Assembly: GCA_965249785.1 (NCBI GenBank)
Contig: CBDFMU010000021.1
Coordinates: 29,330 to 93,329, forward strand
Reading direction: 5' to 3'
DNA length: 64,000 bases
From: M3007 sp965249785
GTDB lineage: Bacteria > Bacteroidota > Bacteroidia > Chitinophagales > Saprospiraceae
A program made the position numbers and the translations under genes. Below are positions 43,239-51,729 of this stretch, piece after piece (position 1 is the first letter of the stretch; each line of letters starts with the position of its first letter). Below the pieces are notes generated by a model. It was not told the origin of the DNA, ran no database searches, and saw only the letters and a list, made by a program, of their open reading frames with translations.

Positions 43239-44303
43239 ATGCGAGAGCACTTCTTTTTGTTCCTATGTCTACTGTTTTCCCTGCCGCTGGTCGCCCAACA
43301 TGAATGTACCGTCATCGCTAGTTCCGGCCTGAAACTCCGTTCCACACCCGATCAGCAGGGAAAGGTCTTGGCCGTGGCACCTTTCGGAGCGCATGTGACA
43401 GTAAAAAACGAGTCGCGTTCCCGACCCAACGGGAAAGGGAATTATTACCTACCGGAAGCCCGCCGCGACACCATCGGTATTTTACAGGAATACTCGTACC
43501 ACGACGGCAAAAAGACGGTAAACGTAAAAGAGCCGCACATTGGTTATTGGTTGTCTGTGGAATACGACGGCAAAAGCGGTTATATGTTCAGTGGATTCCT
43601 GATGTGGAATGGGCTGGAAAACGAGCGATATTCTAACCCCAATGACACTTGGCGGATACAATACGCTGGCGGAAACGCCGCTAATTCGGCCCTGCCTGAT
43701 CTACATAAACGCTGGAATTGGTATGGTCTTTTTCGTCAGCCAGACGGGAAATATACACTGCGCGCCGTCCAACTCCAATACGCGGTGGTCGATTACAGAA
43801 ACGAAAACGAAGAGGGAGGGGTGCTGGATACAGAAATACTTACCCAGGTCGTGGGCGTGGCCGAGCAGCCTTTATTTCTGATAGGTCACATCGGGAAACT
43901 GACAGAGCGTTCCAATATTTCCGGCGACTATGCCTATGAGAAGCAAGGCGAATCGAAATTCATGAGCGGTTATACCCTGCCGAAGGAAGATTTGCTCCGT
44001 CCTTATGATATTACCATTCAAAAACATTCTGCCGAAAATGAGTGGGACTATTCGGTTTTTCTAAGCAATGCTTCCGGCAAAAAACAGGAAATCCGGCTGC
44101 CTAACCTGAAAGACAGTGCCAACGAAAGAGTTAGTCCTTTCGAATTACAATGGGTAGGCGATCTGGACGGCGACGGCCGATACGATTACTTATGCAATAT
44201 GGGGGACAAATGGGGTGGCATTATGCTTTATCTGAGTTCGCAAGCCAAGTCGGGTGAAGCAGCGGGCTTAGTAGCCGTGCTTTGGCACTGGTCTATTTGC
44301 TGA
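43239..44303 (+). CDS. Secreted SH3 domain-containing protein (paralog of 20886-21872)
   Basis: 354 residues from the ATG at 43239 (signal peptide FFLFLCLLFSLPLVAQ). SH3_3 domain: ASSGLKLRSTPDQQGKVLAV, APFGAHVTV, GYWLSVEYDGKSGYMFSGFL. The C-terminal block LQWVGDLDGDGRYDYLCN and LYLSSQAKSGEAA matches the paralog near 21700-21850, so the two proteins share both ends while the middles differ. A -7-like element (CATCTTTG) sits at about 43144. Function unknown. Confidence 0.88.
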   Translation: MREHFFLFLCLLFSLPLVAQHECTVIASSGLKLRSTPDQQGKVLAVAPFGAHVTVKNESRSRPNGKGNYYLPEARRDTIGILQEYSYHDGKKTVNVKEPHIGYWLSVEYDGKSGYMFSGFLMWNGLENERYSNPNDTWRIQYAGGNAANSALPDLHKRWNWYGLFRQPDGKYTLRAVQLQYAVVDYRNENEEGGVLDTEILTQVVGVAEQPLFLIGHIGKLTERSNISGDYAYEKQGESKFMSGYTLPKEDLLRPYDITIQKHSAENEWDYSVFLSNASGKKQEIRLPNLKDSANERVSPFELQWVGDLDGDGRYDYLCNMGDKWGGIMLYLSSQAKSGEAAGLVAVLWHWSIC

Positions 44304-44368
44304 AAGAGAGAGTATTTGTTGTATTAAATTTTACTTTTTTTAGGCAAACAGCAGCCCATATTTCCCCT

Positions 44369-44376
44369 TACTTTTG
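44369..44376 (+). promoter_or_regulatory. -7 promoter element for the acyl-CoA dehydrogenase gene
   Basis: TACTTTTG, exact TAnnTTTG, 98 bases before the ATG at 44474. Confidence 0.45.
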
Positions 44377-44473
44377 CCCCTCCATTTCAGCCTACCGTCA
44401 CCACACCGTCCTTGTAGCCTTGGGCGTTCGGTAGAAAAGTTATTTCACTACTAACACAAAGACAAACCGAATC

Positions 44474-45622
44474 ATGGGTCAAGCCGTCAATCTCGCCGAC
44501 CATTTGCAAATCATCCGCGAGAGCGCCCATGCTTTTGCGGAGACGCACATCCGCCCACACGTCATGGAGTGGGATGAAAGCCAGCATTTCCCGATTGATT
44601 TATTTCATCGCATGGGCGAACAGGGGTTTTTGGGCGTTTTGGTGCCGGAAATTTACGGCGGCGCAGGTTTGGGTTATCAGGAATATATTACGGTTATTGA
44701 GGAAATTGCCAAGGTGTGCGGCTCCATTGGTTTGAGCGTAGCGGCGCATAACTCGCTGTGTACCAATCACATCCTGTCCTTTGCCAACGAAGAACAAAAA
44801 CAAAAATACCTGCCACTTTTAGCCACCGGCCAATGGATCGGCGCATGGGGTCTCACCGAACCTAACACCGGCTCAGATGCTATGCGGATGCAATGCACGG
44901 CGACCCGCGACGGTGATCATTTTGTCTTAAACGGTACTAAAAGTTGGATTACGCACGGCAAAAGCGGCCACGTAGCCGTCGTCATTGCCCGCACGGGTGA
45001 TTTGCTGGATAGTCGCGGCATGACGGCTTTTGTCGTGGAGCGCGGTACGCCGGGATTTTTAGCTGGAAAAAAAGAAAACAAACTCGGCATGCGCGCCAGC
45101 GAAACCGCCGAAATGGTCTTTGATAATTGCCGAATCCACGAAAGTCAGGTGCTCGGCGTGGAAGGCGAAGGTTTTATTCAATCTATGAAAATTCTGGACG
45201 GCGGACGTATTTCTATTGCCGCGCTGTCGTTGGGTATTGCCAAAGGGGCTTATGAGGCTTCGGTGAAATATTCCAAAGAACGCCACCAGTTTGGGCAGCC
45301 GATCTCCAATTTTCAGGGCATTAGTTTCAAATTGGCGGACATGGCCACCCAAATCGAAGCTGCCGAACTCCTCACCCGCCAGGCCGGAATGCTGAAAGAT
45401 GCGGGCCAAAAATGCACCAAACAAGCGGCGATGGCGAAATATTACGCCTCCGAAATATCGGTCAAAGTGAGTACAGATGCCGTGCAAGTGCATGGCGGTT
45501 ACGGCTACACCAAGGATTTTCCAGTGGAAAAATTCTACCGCGATTCCAAACTCTGCACCATCGGCGAGGGCACTTCCGAAGTACAAAAATTGGTCATCGC
45601 CCGCGAGGCCTTGAAGGGATAG
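44474..45622 (+). CDS. Acyl-CoA dehydrogenase
   Basis: 382 residues, the usual short-chain-type length. Signature 1: GAWGLTEPNTGSDA; FAD/substrate block LNGTKSWITHGKSG; signature 2: QVHGGYGYTKDFPVEKFYRD, then IGEGTSEVQKLVIAREAL with the catalytic Glu in GEGTS. Oxidises a fatty acyl-CoA (or branched short-chain acyl-CoA) to enoyl-CoA with FAD; electrons go to ETF. Chain length preference cannot be read here. Single gene. Confidence 0.96.
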   Translation: MGQAVNLADHLQIIRESAHAFAETHIRPHVMEWDESQHFPIDLFHRMGEQGFLGVLVPEIYGGAGLGYQEYITVIEEIAKVCGSIGLSVAAHNSLCTNHILSFANEEQKQKYLPLLATGQWIGAWGLTEPNTGSDAMRMQCTATRDGDHFVLNGTKSWITHGKSGHVAVVIARTGDLLDSRGMTAFVVERGTPGFLAGKKENKLGMRASETAEMVFDNCRIHESQVLGVEGEGFIQSMKILDGGRISIAALSLGIAKGAYEASVKYSKERHQFGQPISNFQGISFKLADMATQIEAAELLTRQAGMLKDAGQKCTKQAAMAKYYASEISVKVSTDAVQVHGGYGYTKDFPVEKFYRDSKLCTIGEGTSEVQKLVIAREALKG

Positions 45623-45728
45623 CGGAAATAATGTGGTCAATAATTTAGAATTTGGCCAATGTGGTTAATAATAAGATCGGAATTGAGGAAAATCTATCAA
45701 ACAGTTGGCGAGAAGAAATGGGTTTACC

Positions 45729-45736
45729 TATATTTG
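45729..45736 (+). promoter_or_regulatory. Promoter element upstream of a short hairpin-ended leader
   Basis: TTG at 45705-45707 and TATATTTG at 45729-45736, 21 bases apart. It is 172 bases before the MBL hydrolase ATG, with a terminator in between. Confidence 0.45.
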
Positions 45737-45742
45737 CCGAGA

Positions 45743-45818
45743 CGATCCCGAAGTAAGAATTGTTTTGTTTTGTAATTTTCGGCCTCCGTTGCCTCTTTTG
45801 GCTCCGGAGGCCTTTTTT
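45743..45818 (+). ncRNA. Possible small RNA or attenuated leader
   Basis: From the predicted start near 45743 to a strong terminator at 45781-45818: stem GGCCTCCG / CGGAGGCC, extended inward by GCC/GGC around loop TCTTTT, followed by TTTTTT. The product would be about 75 nt. It could also be the terminator of the acyl-CoA dehydrogenase gene, with the promoter match being chance. Confidence 0.35.
45781..45818 (+). terminator. Strong Rho-independent terminator
   Basis: Eight perfect GC-rich base pairs (GGCCTCCG / CGGAGGCC, 45781-45788 and 45805-45812), with GCC/GGC pairing inside, and six T's. Confidence 0.85.
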
Positions 45819-45841
45819 ATTACTGAATGTGGTCAATGGCA

Positions 45842-45905
45842 AATGAATGAGATCAATGTGGTCAGTTCCACATTTCACCCATTGCCCACATTGATCACAT
45901 TCATT
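45842..45905. repeat. Inverted AATGAATGWGATCAATGTGG repeat before the MBL gene
   Basis: Arms 45842-45861 and 45886-45905 match as inverted copies at 19 of 20 bases. GTGGTCAATG units of the same kind occur at 45630-45665 and 17573-17610. The right arm ends 2 bases before the ATG at 45908. Confidence 0.65.
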
Positions 45906-45907
45906 CC

Positions 45908-46822
45908 ATGAAGATTCACACCCTCGATCTTGACTTTCTTGACCGCCATGATGCGGTCGCCGTTTTTGTAGTGGAAGGCCCAACAGGATTGGCGTTGGTG
46001 GAGACCGGGCCAGCCTCTACCCTCCCCCATTTGGAAGCAGTATTAGCAAAAAATGGTTGGCAAATTGCTGATTTTCAACACGTTTTCCTGACCCATATTC
46101 ATTTCGATCATGCGGGCGCGGCTTGGGCATTTGCAGAGAAAGGGGCCACGATTTACGTCCATCCGCTCGGCCTTCCGCATTTGGCAGCCCCCGAAAAACT
46201 CTACAATTCCGCGCGCATGATCTATGGCGACAACATGGACAGGCTATGGGGTCCGATGTATCCGATTCCGGTGGCGCAACTGTATGCCCCTGCGCATGGC
46301 GAATTGGTCGAAGCCGTCGGGTTGTTTTTTAAAACCTGGTACACGCCCGGCCATGCGGTACACCACATTGCCTGGGAAGTCGTTTCGGCCGATTGGAATA
46401 CTATCGTATGTTTCACTGGCGACGTAGCCGGGGTGCGCATCGACGGCGGACCAGTGATGCCGCCGTGTCCTCCCCCCGATATTCAGATAGATGACTGGCA
46501 AGATTCGATTCAACTTTTGCGAGACTTACCTTCTAAAACGTTGTATTTGACGCACTTCGGGGCTATTACGGACAAACAGGCCCATCTTCATGCGCTGGAA
46601 AAACGCCTGTTGGCCTGGGCGGAATGGATGCGTCCGTATGCCGAAAATCAAACACCCGCAGCGGAGATTGTGCCTACTTTTCAGGAGTTTGTGCGACAGG
46701 AATTAATTGCGCAAGGGGTGCCTGAGGAGGCATTGCAACGCTACGAAGTGGCCAATCCATCTTATATGTCGGTGTCGGGATTGTTAAGATATTGGAATAA
46801 GAAGCATCGGAAAAACCAGTAA
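45908..46822 (+). CDS. MBL-fold metallo-hydrolase
   Basis: 304 residues. The zinc motif is FLTHIHFDHAGAAWAF (HxHxDH), followed by TPGHAVHHIAWEV, CFTGDVAGVRIDGG and LTHFGAI: all five metallo-beta-lactamase elements are present. Extra C-terminal helices (about 70 residues) follow. Substrate unknown; relatives act on glutathione thioesters, lactones or nucleic acids. Ends 31 bases before the dynamin-like gene, so the two may be co-transcribed. Confidence 0.92.
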   Translation: MKIHTLDLDFLDRHDAVAVFVVEGPTGLALVETGPASTLPHLEAVLAKNGWQIADFQHVFLTHIHFDHAGAAWAFAEKGATIYVHPLGLPHLAAPEKLYNSARMIYGDNMDRLWGPMYPIPVAQLYAPAHGELVEAVGLFFKTWYTPGHAVHHIAWEVVSADWNTIVCFTGDVAGVRIDGGPVMPPCPPPDIQIDDWQDSIQLLRDLPSKTLYLTHFGAITDKQAHLHALEKRLLAWAEWMRPYAENQTPAAEIVPTFQEFVRQELIAQGVPEEALQRYEVANPSYMSVSGLLRYWNKKHRKNQ

Positions 46823-46853
46823 CTAATTTCCCAATAACGAATAACCAACTTAC

Positions 46854-48572
46854 ATGATACTCAATCAACATACCCTGGTTTTGCGCGCCCAAGTCGAGGA
46901 CGTGGTCAAAGATTTGCAGCAACTCAGCCAGGAAATCGGCCATAGCGAACTGGCCGCCAAGGTCGGCGAACTGCGCAACCGCATGACCGAGCCATACATG
47001 TTCGTCATTGTCGGTGAGGTGAAAGCGGGCAAAAGCAGTTTTATAAACGCTTTGCTTGATGCCGGTGAGATTTGTAAAGTCGCTCCGCAGCCGATGACCG
47101 ACACCATTCAGCAGATTTTGTACGGGGAAAAGGAGGAGACCATCATGGTAAACCCCTACCTGAAAAAAATCCTGTTGCCCGTGGAGATATTGCGCGACAT
47201 CGCGATTGTGGATACGCCGGGGACGAACTCTATTGTGGAAAAACACCAGGAAATCACCGAGAATTTCATTCCGGCCAGCGACTTGGTAATTTTTGTGTTT
47301 GAGGCTAAAAATCCTTACCGCCAGTCTTCGTGGGATTTTTTCGACTTTATTCACCGCGATTGGCACAAGAAAATCATTTTCGTATTACAACAAAAAGACT
47401 TATTGAATGCGGAAGATCTGGCGGTGAACGAGCGCGGTTTGTACAATTTTGCTATACAAAAAGGCGTACAGGAACCAGTGATTTTCGCCGTAAGTGCCAA
47501 AGCCGAAATAGAAGGCCGTTTCGACCAAAGCAATTTCTCCGCTGTGCGCGATTACATCCGTACCCACGTCACTGGCGGTCGCGGCGCGGCAATGAAACTA
47601 CGCAACAACATCGCCACTTCCCGCAATATCCTTGATCGCGTGCGTCACGACCTCGACACGCGCGCCCAGCAGTACGCGCTGGACACAGCTTTCCGCGATG
47701 ATATTTACCAAACGCTGAACAATCAGGAAGCAAAATCGAACCATCAGGTTGGGCAACTCATTGAAAATCTGCTGAATGGCTACGACCGCATTACTAAAAA
47801 CATCGGCGAGGAACTGATCAATGAACTGTCGTTTACCTCGCTGTTGCGGCGCTCCTTCATGGGTATTATTGGTAAAAAAAGTTCGATCAAAGAATGGCTG
47901 GACGAACTCACCAAAAAACTCGAACTCCGCTTGAACGGCGAATTAAAGGTAAAACTGAATGAAGGCGTAGTGGACTTGGCTGATTCGGTGCAGCAAATGG
48001 CTAAAATGATTGACCTGAAAATTCGTGCCGGAAGCACGGTGGTGTCGAGCGATTCCTACATTTTCGAGCACATCGCTGACCGGCGTTCCGCCGTGCTGAA
48101 AGAGTTGCAGGAAGCGTTTGGCCGCTTCATGTCGCGTTCTGAAAGTTTCACGGACGACCAGTTGTTTCCGAGCAATGCAATGGTCAGCCCGAACATTGCC
48201 ACCGGCAGCGGCATCGCCATCGTGGGTGTTATCCTGGCGGCGGTGACCAATATTGCCGTGCTCGACATTACGGGCGGCGTGCTGACTGGTGTTGGCGTAC
48301 TGTTCGCTGGCATTACGGCCGGTATTCAAAGCCGCAAGATTACTAGTGGTTTTCGGGAACAAATTGCCCGGGGTCGCGAACAAATGTCGGAAGCGTTGGA
48401 GACCAAATTGCGGGGTTATGTGCGCACGATCAAGACGCGAATTGGGGAGAATTTCGGCAATCTCGACGCGCTGCTGGCCAATGAGGAAAAGCAGATCGCG
48501 CACTTTAATGAGCGTCACGCAGGCTTGGCAGAGCGATTGACAGAGGTGGACGGGAAGTTGCTGGTGGAATAA
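46854..48572 (+). CDS. Dynamin family GTPase
   Basis: 572 residues. G1 GEVKAGKSSFINALL (about residue 53), G2-like PMTDTIQQIL, G3 DTPGTNS, and a G4-like LQQKDLL. Long helical stalk, with a hydrophobic hairpin near the C-terminus (SGIAIVGVILAAVTNIAVLD, LTGVGVLFAGITAGI) as the likely membrane paddle, then a coiled helix. Bacterial dynamin-like proteins remodel membranes, keep them intact under stress, or take part in phage defence; which applies here is unknown. Confidence 0.93.
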   Translation: MILNQHTLVLRAQVEDVVKDLQQLSQEIGHSELAAKVGELRNRMTEPYMFVIVGEVKAGKSSFINALLDAGEICKVAPQPMTDTIQQILYGEKEETIMVNPYLKKILLPVEILRDIAIVDTPGTNSIVEKHQEITENFIPASDLVIFVFEAKNPYRQSSWDFFDFIHRDWHKKIIFVLQQKDLLNAEDLAVNERGLYNFAIQKGVQEPVIFAVSAKAEIEGRFDQSNFSAVRDYIRTHVTGGRGAAMKLRNNIATSRNILDRVRHDLDTRAQQYALDTAFRDDIYQTLNNQEAKSNHQVGQLIENLLNGYDRITKNIGEELINELSFTSLLRRSFMGIIGKKSSIKEWLDELTKKLELRLNGELKVKLNEGVVDLADSVQQMAKMIDLKIRAGSTVVSSDSYIFEHIADRRSAVLKELQEAFGRFMSRSESFTDDQLFPSNAMVSPNIATGSGIAIVGVILAAVTNIAVLDITGGVLTGVGVLFAGITAGIQSRKITSGFREQIARGREQMSEALETKLRGYVRTIKTRIGENFGNLDALLANEEKQIAHFNERHAGLAERLTEVDGKLLVE

Positions 48573-48580
48573 TTTGCGCT

Positions 48581-48588
48581 TATATTTG
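48581..48588 (+). promoter_or_regulatory. Promoter of the YoeB-type toxin-antitoxin module
   Basis: TTG at 48558-48560 and TATATTTG at 48581-48588, 20 bases apart, 26 bases before the ATG at 48607. The -33 part lies in the dynamin gene's end. Confidence 0.5.
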
Positions 48589-48606
48589 TGGACAAAAAAT
48601 TAGAGC

Positions 48607-48894
48607 ATGGGACTTTTAAATTATGAGATTGATGCTAATGATGTAGACGAGCATTTTCTCGATGCATTGAAATCCTTATTCAGAGATAAAAGAATTGTTA
48701 TTTCGGTACATCAAATTGACGTATCCACCGAGCCAGAGCAAACGGTGTCGGAAATGGTTGCTGAAAGGGAAAGCGATTCCACGCAGTATATAGTTCCGGG
48801 GGCCGTCTTTGCTAAATTAGCCGATAGTTTTTTAGAAGATGAAGAGTTCGACATTGCCAGTGAAATCAAAAAATATAAGGCCGAGACGATATGA
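48607..48894 (+). CDS. Antitoxin-like partner of a YoeB-type toxin
   Basis: 95 residues: GLLNYEIDANDVDEHFLDAL, then a hydrophobic beta/alpha stretch (FRDKRIVISVHQIDV) and an acidic C-terminus (DSFLEDEEFDIASEIKKYKA) suited to embrace a toxin. It does not show the Phd/YefM fold pattern expected for YoeB partners. The stop overlaps the toxin start by 4 bases (ATGA). Call rests on position and charge rather than family. Confidence 0.75.
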   Translation: MGLLNYEIDANDVDEHFLDALKSLFRDKRIVISVHQIDVSTEPEQTVSEMVAERESDSTQYIVPGAVFAKLADSFLEDEEFDIASEIKKYKAETI

Positions 48895-49154
48895 GAAAAG
48901 TTATTTTCAAAAGTAAATCTTTTGAAGAGTTTTGTGAGTGGCAATCTGATGACCGCAAAACAACTCAGCGCATTGTCCGTATATTGAAAGAATGTCAGCG
49001 TACACCATTTGAAGGAATTGGTAAACCTGAACCCCTCAAAGGCAATAAAAGTGGACTGTGGTCGCGTCGCATAGATGAAGAACATCGGTTGATTTACAAG
49101 GCCGAAGAAGATTTTTTGCTAATCTATTCTATGCGAGGTCATTATAATGATTAA
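48891..49154 (+). CDS. YoeB/Txe family toxin
   Basis: 87 residues, the standard length. FKSKSFEEFCEWQSDDRKTT, then IGKPEPLKGNKSGLWSRRID and EEHRLIYKAEEDFLLIYSMR, ending GHYND: all conserved YoeB blocks, including the catalytic Glu/Arg/His-Tyr positions (E in FEEFCEW-like, R in SRRID, H in RGHY). YoeB cuts mRNA in the ribosome A site. Overlaps the antitoxin by 4 bases. Confidence 0.95.
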   Translation: MRKVIFKSKSFEEFCEWQSDDRKTTQRIVRILKECQRTPFEGIGKPEPLKGNKSGLWSRRIDEEHRLIYKAEEDFLLIYSMRGHYND

Positions 49155-49208
49155 TTTTTTCGACTACTTCCCAAGCCACTTAGGCCAGTACGCGCTATAT
49201 TCAAATTT

Positions 49209-50318
49209 ATGAAATTTCCCAAAGCCCCATCTACATCTATCAAATGGGCAATATTTGGTCTAGTAACTTTACTACTAAATTCATTAGCGCACCAACAACC
49301 CGAATTTGTCGAAAAGTACTACAGCCGAGGCCTCTTTCAGGCAGTGCGATATAGTATTGATTGGACGACCGGACGGCTTCCTTTTCCTGTTTTTTATCTA
49401 TTCTGGATTGGCGTGGTTGTTTTCTGGATAATATTATACAGGCGTCGTCCACGGATAGGCACTTTACGATTGAAGGTGGGTTATTGGCTCACCCGATTTG
49501 TGGGATTTGCTGGACTAATACTCGGATTATTTTTCTGGATGTGGGGATTCAATTACGCCCGTGTGCCTCTGAAAACACAACTGGGATTACAAGTCCAACC
49601 TTTGGATTCGACTGCACTGTGGCAGGAACTTACTAGTGAAACACAAGATCTGAACACCTTGCGTACTGCTTTGGCGGGAAATGATACTACTGCTCTGGAC
49701 GATGAAAAACTTTGGCCGATTCATGCCGAAGATACTATTCGGGAAAGTCTCGTAAAATGGTTGGAAAGTGAACATTTTCCTACTAATGGTCGGGTGCGCG
49801 GGCGATTTATTTACCCGGAAGGAACGCTGTTCGCCTTTGGTGCAGCCGGGATTTACTGGCCGTTCGTTGGTGAAGGCAATGTGGATGCCGCGATTCATCC
49901 GCTGTGCAAATTGCCCGCTATGGCGCATGAAATGAGTCACGGTTATGGATTTTCTGATGAAGGCGTCTGTAACTTCCTCGCTTATGTGTCTTGTTATAAT
50001 CATTCTAACAAGTACATTGCCTATTGTGCGCATTTAGATTACTGGCACACATTAGCCAGAGCGTGTTTATTTAACAATCCTAAACGCTATCAAACCCAAT
50101 ATCGCGGAACTATTCCGGCAGGTATTGTGGCCGATGAACGAGCGATTCGCCGACGCCACAGCCGTTTTGGGGAACTTGCGCCGGAGCTGCGGTATGATCT
50201 ATATGATTTCTATTTAAAATCGCAGGGAATAAAGGCAGGAATGCTTAGTTATGACGAAGTGTTGATGCTGGTTAGGGCCTGGCGTGTGGCAAGGAGATTA
50301 AATATTAAATCTAATTAA
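49209..50318 (+). CDS. DUF3810 membrane-anchored putative zinc-binding protein
   Basis: 369 residues. Three N-terminal membrane helices (WAIFGLVTLLLNSLA, VFYLFWIGVVVFWIILY, FVGFAGLILGLFFWMWGFNY), then a soluble domain with MAHEMSHGYGFSDEGVCNFL, a HExxH-like HEMSH motif followed by a Glu 10 residues later, as in zinc peptidases. DUF3810 is common in Bacteroidota; protease activity is suggested by the motif but not known. Single gene. Confidence 0.92.
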   Translation: MKFPKAPSTSIKWAIFGLVTLLLNSLAHQQPEFVEKYYSRGLFQAVRYSIDWTTGRLPFPVFYLFWIGVVVFWIILYRRRPRIGTLRLKVGYWLTRFVGFAGLILGLFFWMWGFNYARVPLKTQLGLQVQPLDSTALWQELTSETQDLNTLRTALAGNDTTALDDEKLWPIHAEDTIRESLVKWLESEHFPTNGRVRGRFIYPEGTLFAFGAAGIYWPFVGEGNVDAAIHPLCKLPAMAHEMSHGYGFSDEGVCNFLAYVSCYNHSNKYIAYCAHLDYWHTLARACLFNNPKRYQTQYRGTIPAGIVADERAIRRRHSRFGELAPELRYDLYDFYLKSQGIKAGMLSYDEVLMLVRAWRVARRLNIKSN

Positions 50319-50380
50319 TGGTTAACATAGAGTGGTTTTGAACAAGGCTGGAATGTAATGCTCATAATCAAATTTCTCAA

Positions 50381-50450
50381 CAACCTCAACATTCTCAACT
50401 TTATCCGCCGAAGCCTTTTTCAGGTGTAGAAGGCCTCTCAACTTTTACTA
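50381..50450. repeat. Dispersed repeat, inverted copy of 20625-20699
   Basis: Contains CTCAACATTCTCAACTTTAT, CCGCCGAAGCCTTTTTCAGG and AGGCCTCTCAACTTTTACTA. Ends directly before the ATG at 50452. Confidence 0.75.
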
Positions 50451-50451
50451 C

Positions 50452-51600
50452 ATGATAAGATTCTTTGTTGATTTATTCAAATTCATTGCCTTTCTTTTTA
50501 GACTTGTTTACAAGTTTTTCAAATTAGTTTTAATGCTGACAGGCGTTATTTCTTTTAGTCGCTGTGGTGGTTCCGGTTATCAAAAAGACGGGGATAAAGT
50601 TTTTTATAATGGCAAAGAGGTCAGTAAAGATTTACAGGTTTTAAGCGATGAATTTGCCAAAGACAGCACTGATGCTTATTATAAAATATATAGTATTGCC
50701 GGCGCAGATGTCGCCACTTTTACAGCGTTAGATAAGAATTATGCCAAAGATAAAAACACCGTTTATTATTGTGACGAATATAGAGAAGGCGTAAATTATT
50801 ATTTAACCAAAAAAAGCAACATTATCCACGTAAAAGGAGCAGAACCCGCTTCTTTCGTCAGCATGGGCAATGGTTATTCTGGTTATGGCAAAGATAGTCA
50901 GCGGGGCTATTTTCAGGGAGTTGGCTTTGCAGTGGAAAATGTGGCCACCCTGGAAATCATTAAAGGCTATTTTTTAAAGGACAAAAAGCGGGTATATTAT
51001 GGACAATTACCCATCAAAGGGAGCGACCCAGCTAGCTTTCGCATTCTTAATGAAAACTATGCACAAGACACTGCACAGGTTTATTTTTATAATCATCCCA
51101 GTGAGGGTGGCCTCGTAATTATGCCCTGCGATAGTAAGTCATTTACTATACTGGAATATCCGTATTCAAAAGATAAATCCGCTGTTTTTTATGTAAATGC
51201 ACAGATGGCAGGAGTAGAGGCAGCCAGCTTTGTTATTTTAGGAAATAATTATTCCAAAGATAAACAAAGCGTTTTTTTTAAGGACAAAAAAATTAATGGT
51301 GCAGACGCGGCCACTTTTATGGTCATGTCGGAATATAAAAATACAACCCAGTATTTATATTTTGCTAAGGATAATACGAATGTTTTCTGGGAAAACAAGA
51401 AAGTTGCCGGAGCAGACCCGGCAACTTTCAAAGCCATAGATTTTGGTTACGGTACGGATCATAAGCATGTGTATTATCATACGGCTATTGTCAAAGATGC
51501 TGACCCGGCCAGTTTCAGCGTGTATCCGCATGGCGTAGGTAATGCTGATTCGGAAGATAAAAATCAGAAGTATAGTGAAGGCAAAAAGGCGGAACTTTAA
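50452..51600 (+). CDS. DKNYY-repeat protein
   Basis: 382 residues with an N-terminal hydrophobic stretch (FFVDLFKFIAFLFRLVYKFF). The rest consists of repeated units, each with a pattern like NYAKDKNTVYY, NYSKDKQSVFF and GYGTDHKHVYY preceded by an ADPATF segment (ADVATFTAL, ADAATFMVM, ADPASFSVY): the DKNYY family. At least eight such units are seen. Function unknown; membrane-attached and probably exported. AT-rich start compared with neighbours. Confidence 0.9.
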   Translation: MIRFFVDLFKFIAFLFRLVYKFFKLVLMLTGVISFSRCGGSGYQKDGDKVFYNGKEVSKDLQVLSDEFAKDSTDAYYKIYSIAGADVATFTALDKNYAKDKNTVYYCDEYREGVNYYLTKKSNIIHVKGAEPASFVSMGNGYSGYGKDSQRGYFQGVGFAVENVATLEIIKGYFLKDKKRVYYGQLPIKGSDPASFRILNENYAQDTAQVYFYNHPSEGGLVIMPCDSKSFTILEYPYSKDKSAVFYVNAQMAGVEAASFVILGNNYSKDKQSVFFKDKKINGADAATFMVMSEYKNTTQYLYFAKDNTNVFWENKKVAGADPATFKAIDFGYGTDHKHVYYHTAIVKDADPASFSVYPHGVGNADSEDKNQKYSEGKKAEL

Positions 51601-51706
51601 TTGCCTAAATTATAGTAAAAGTGAAAACTACAAGCAATGTCGCCAAAGGAGGAGTTGCGTTTGGCCAAGCAAAGCAAATAGCCCCGGTTTTCTACCCGCC
51701 GCTGGT

Positions 51707-51714
51707 TATATTTG
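51707..51714 (+). promoter_or_regulatory. -7 promoter element for the hybrid sensor gene
   Basis: TATATTTG, exact TAnnTTTG, 16 bases before the ATG at 51730. Confidence 0.5.
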
Positions 51715-51729
51715 CCTTCGCGAATTGGT

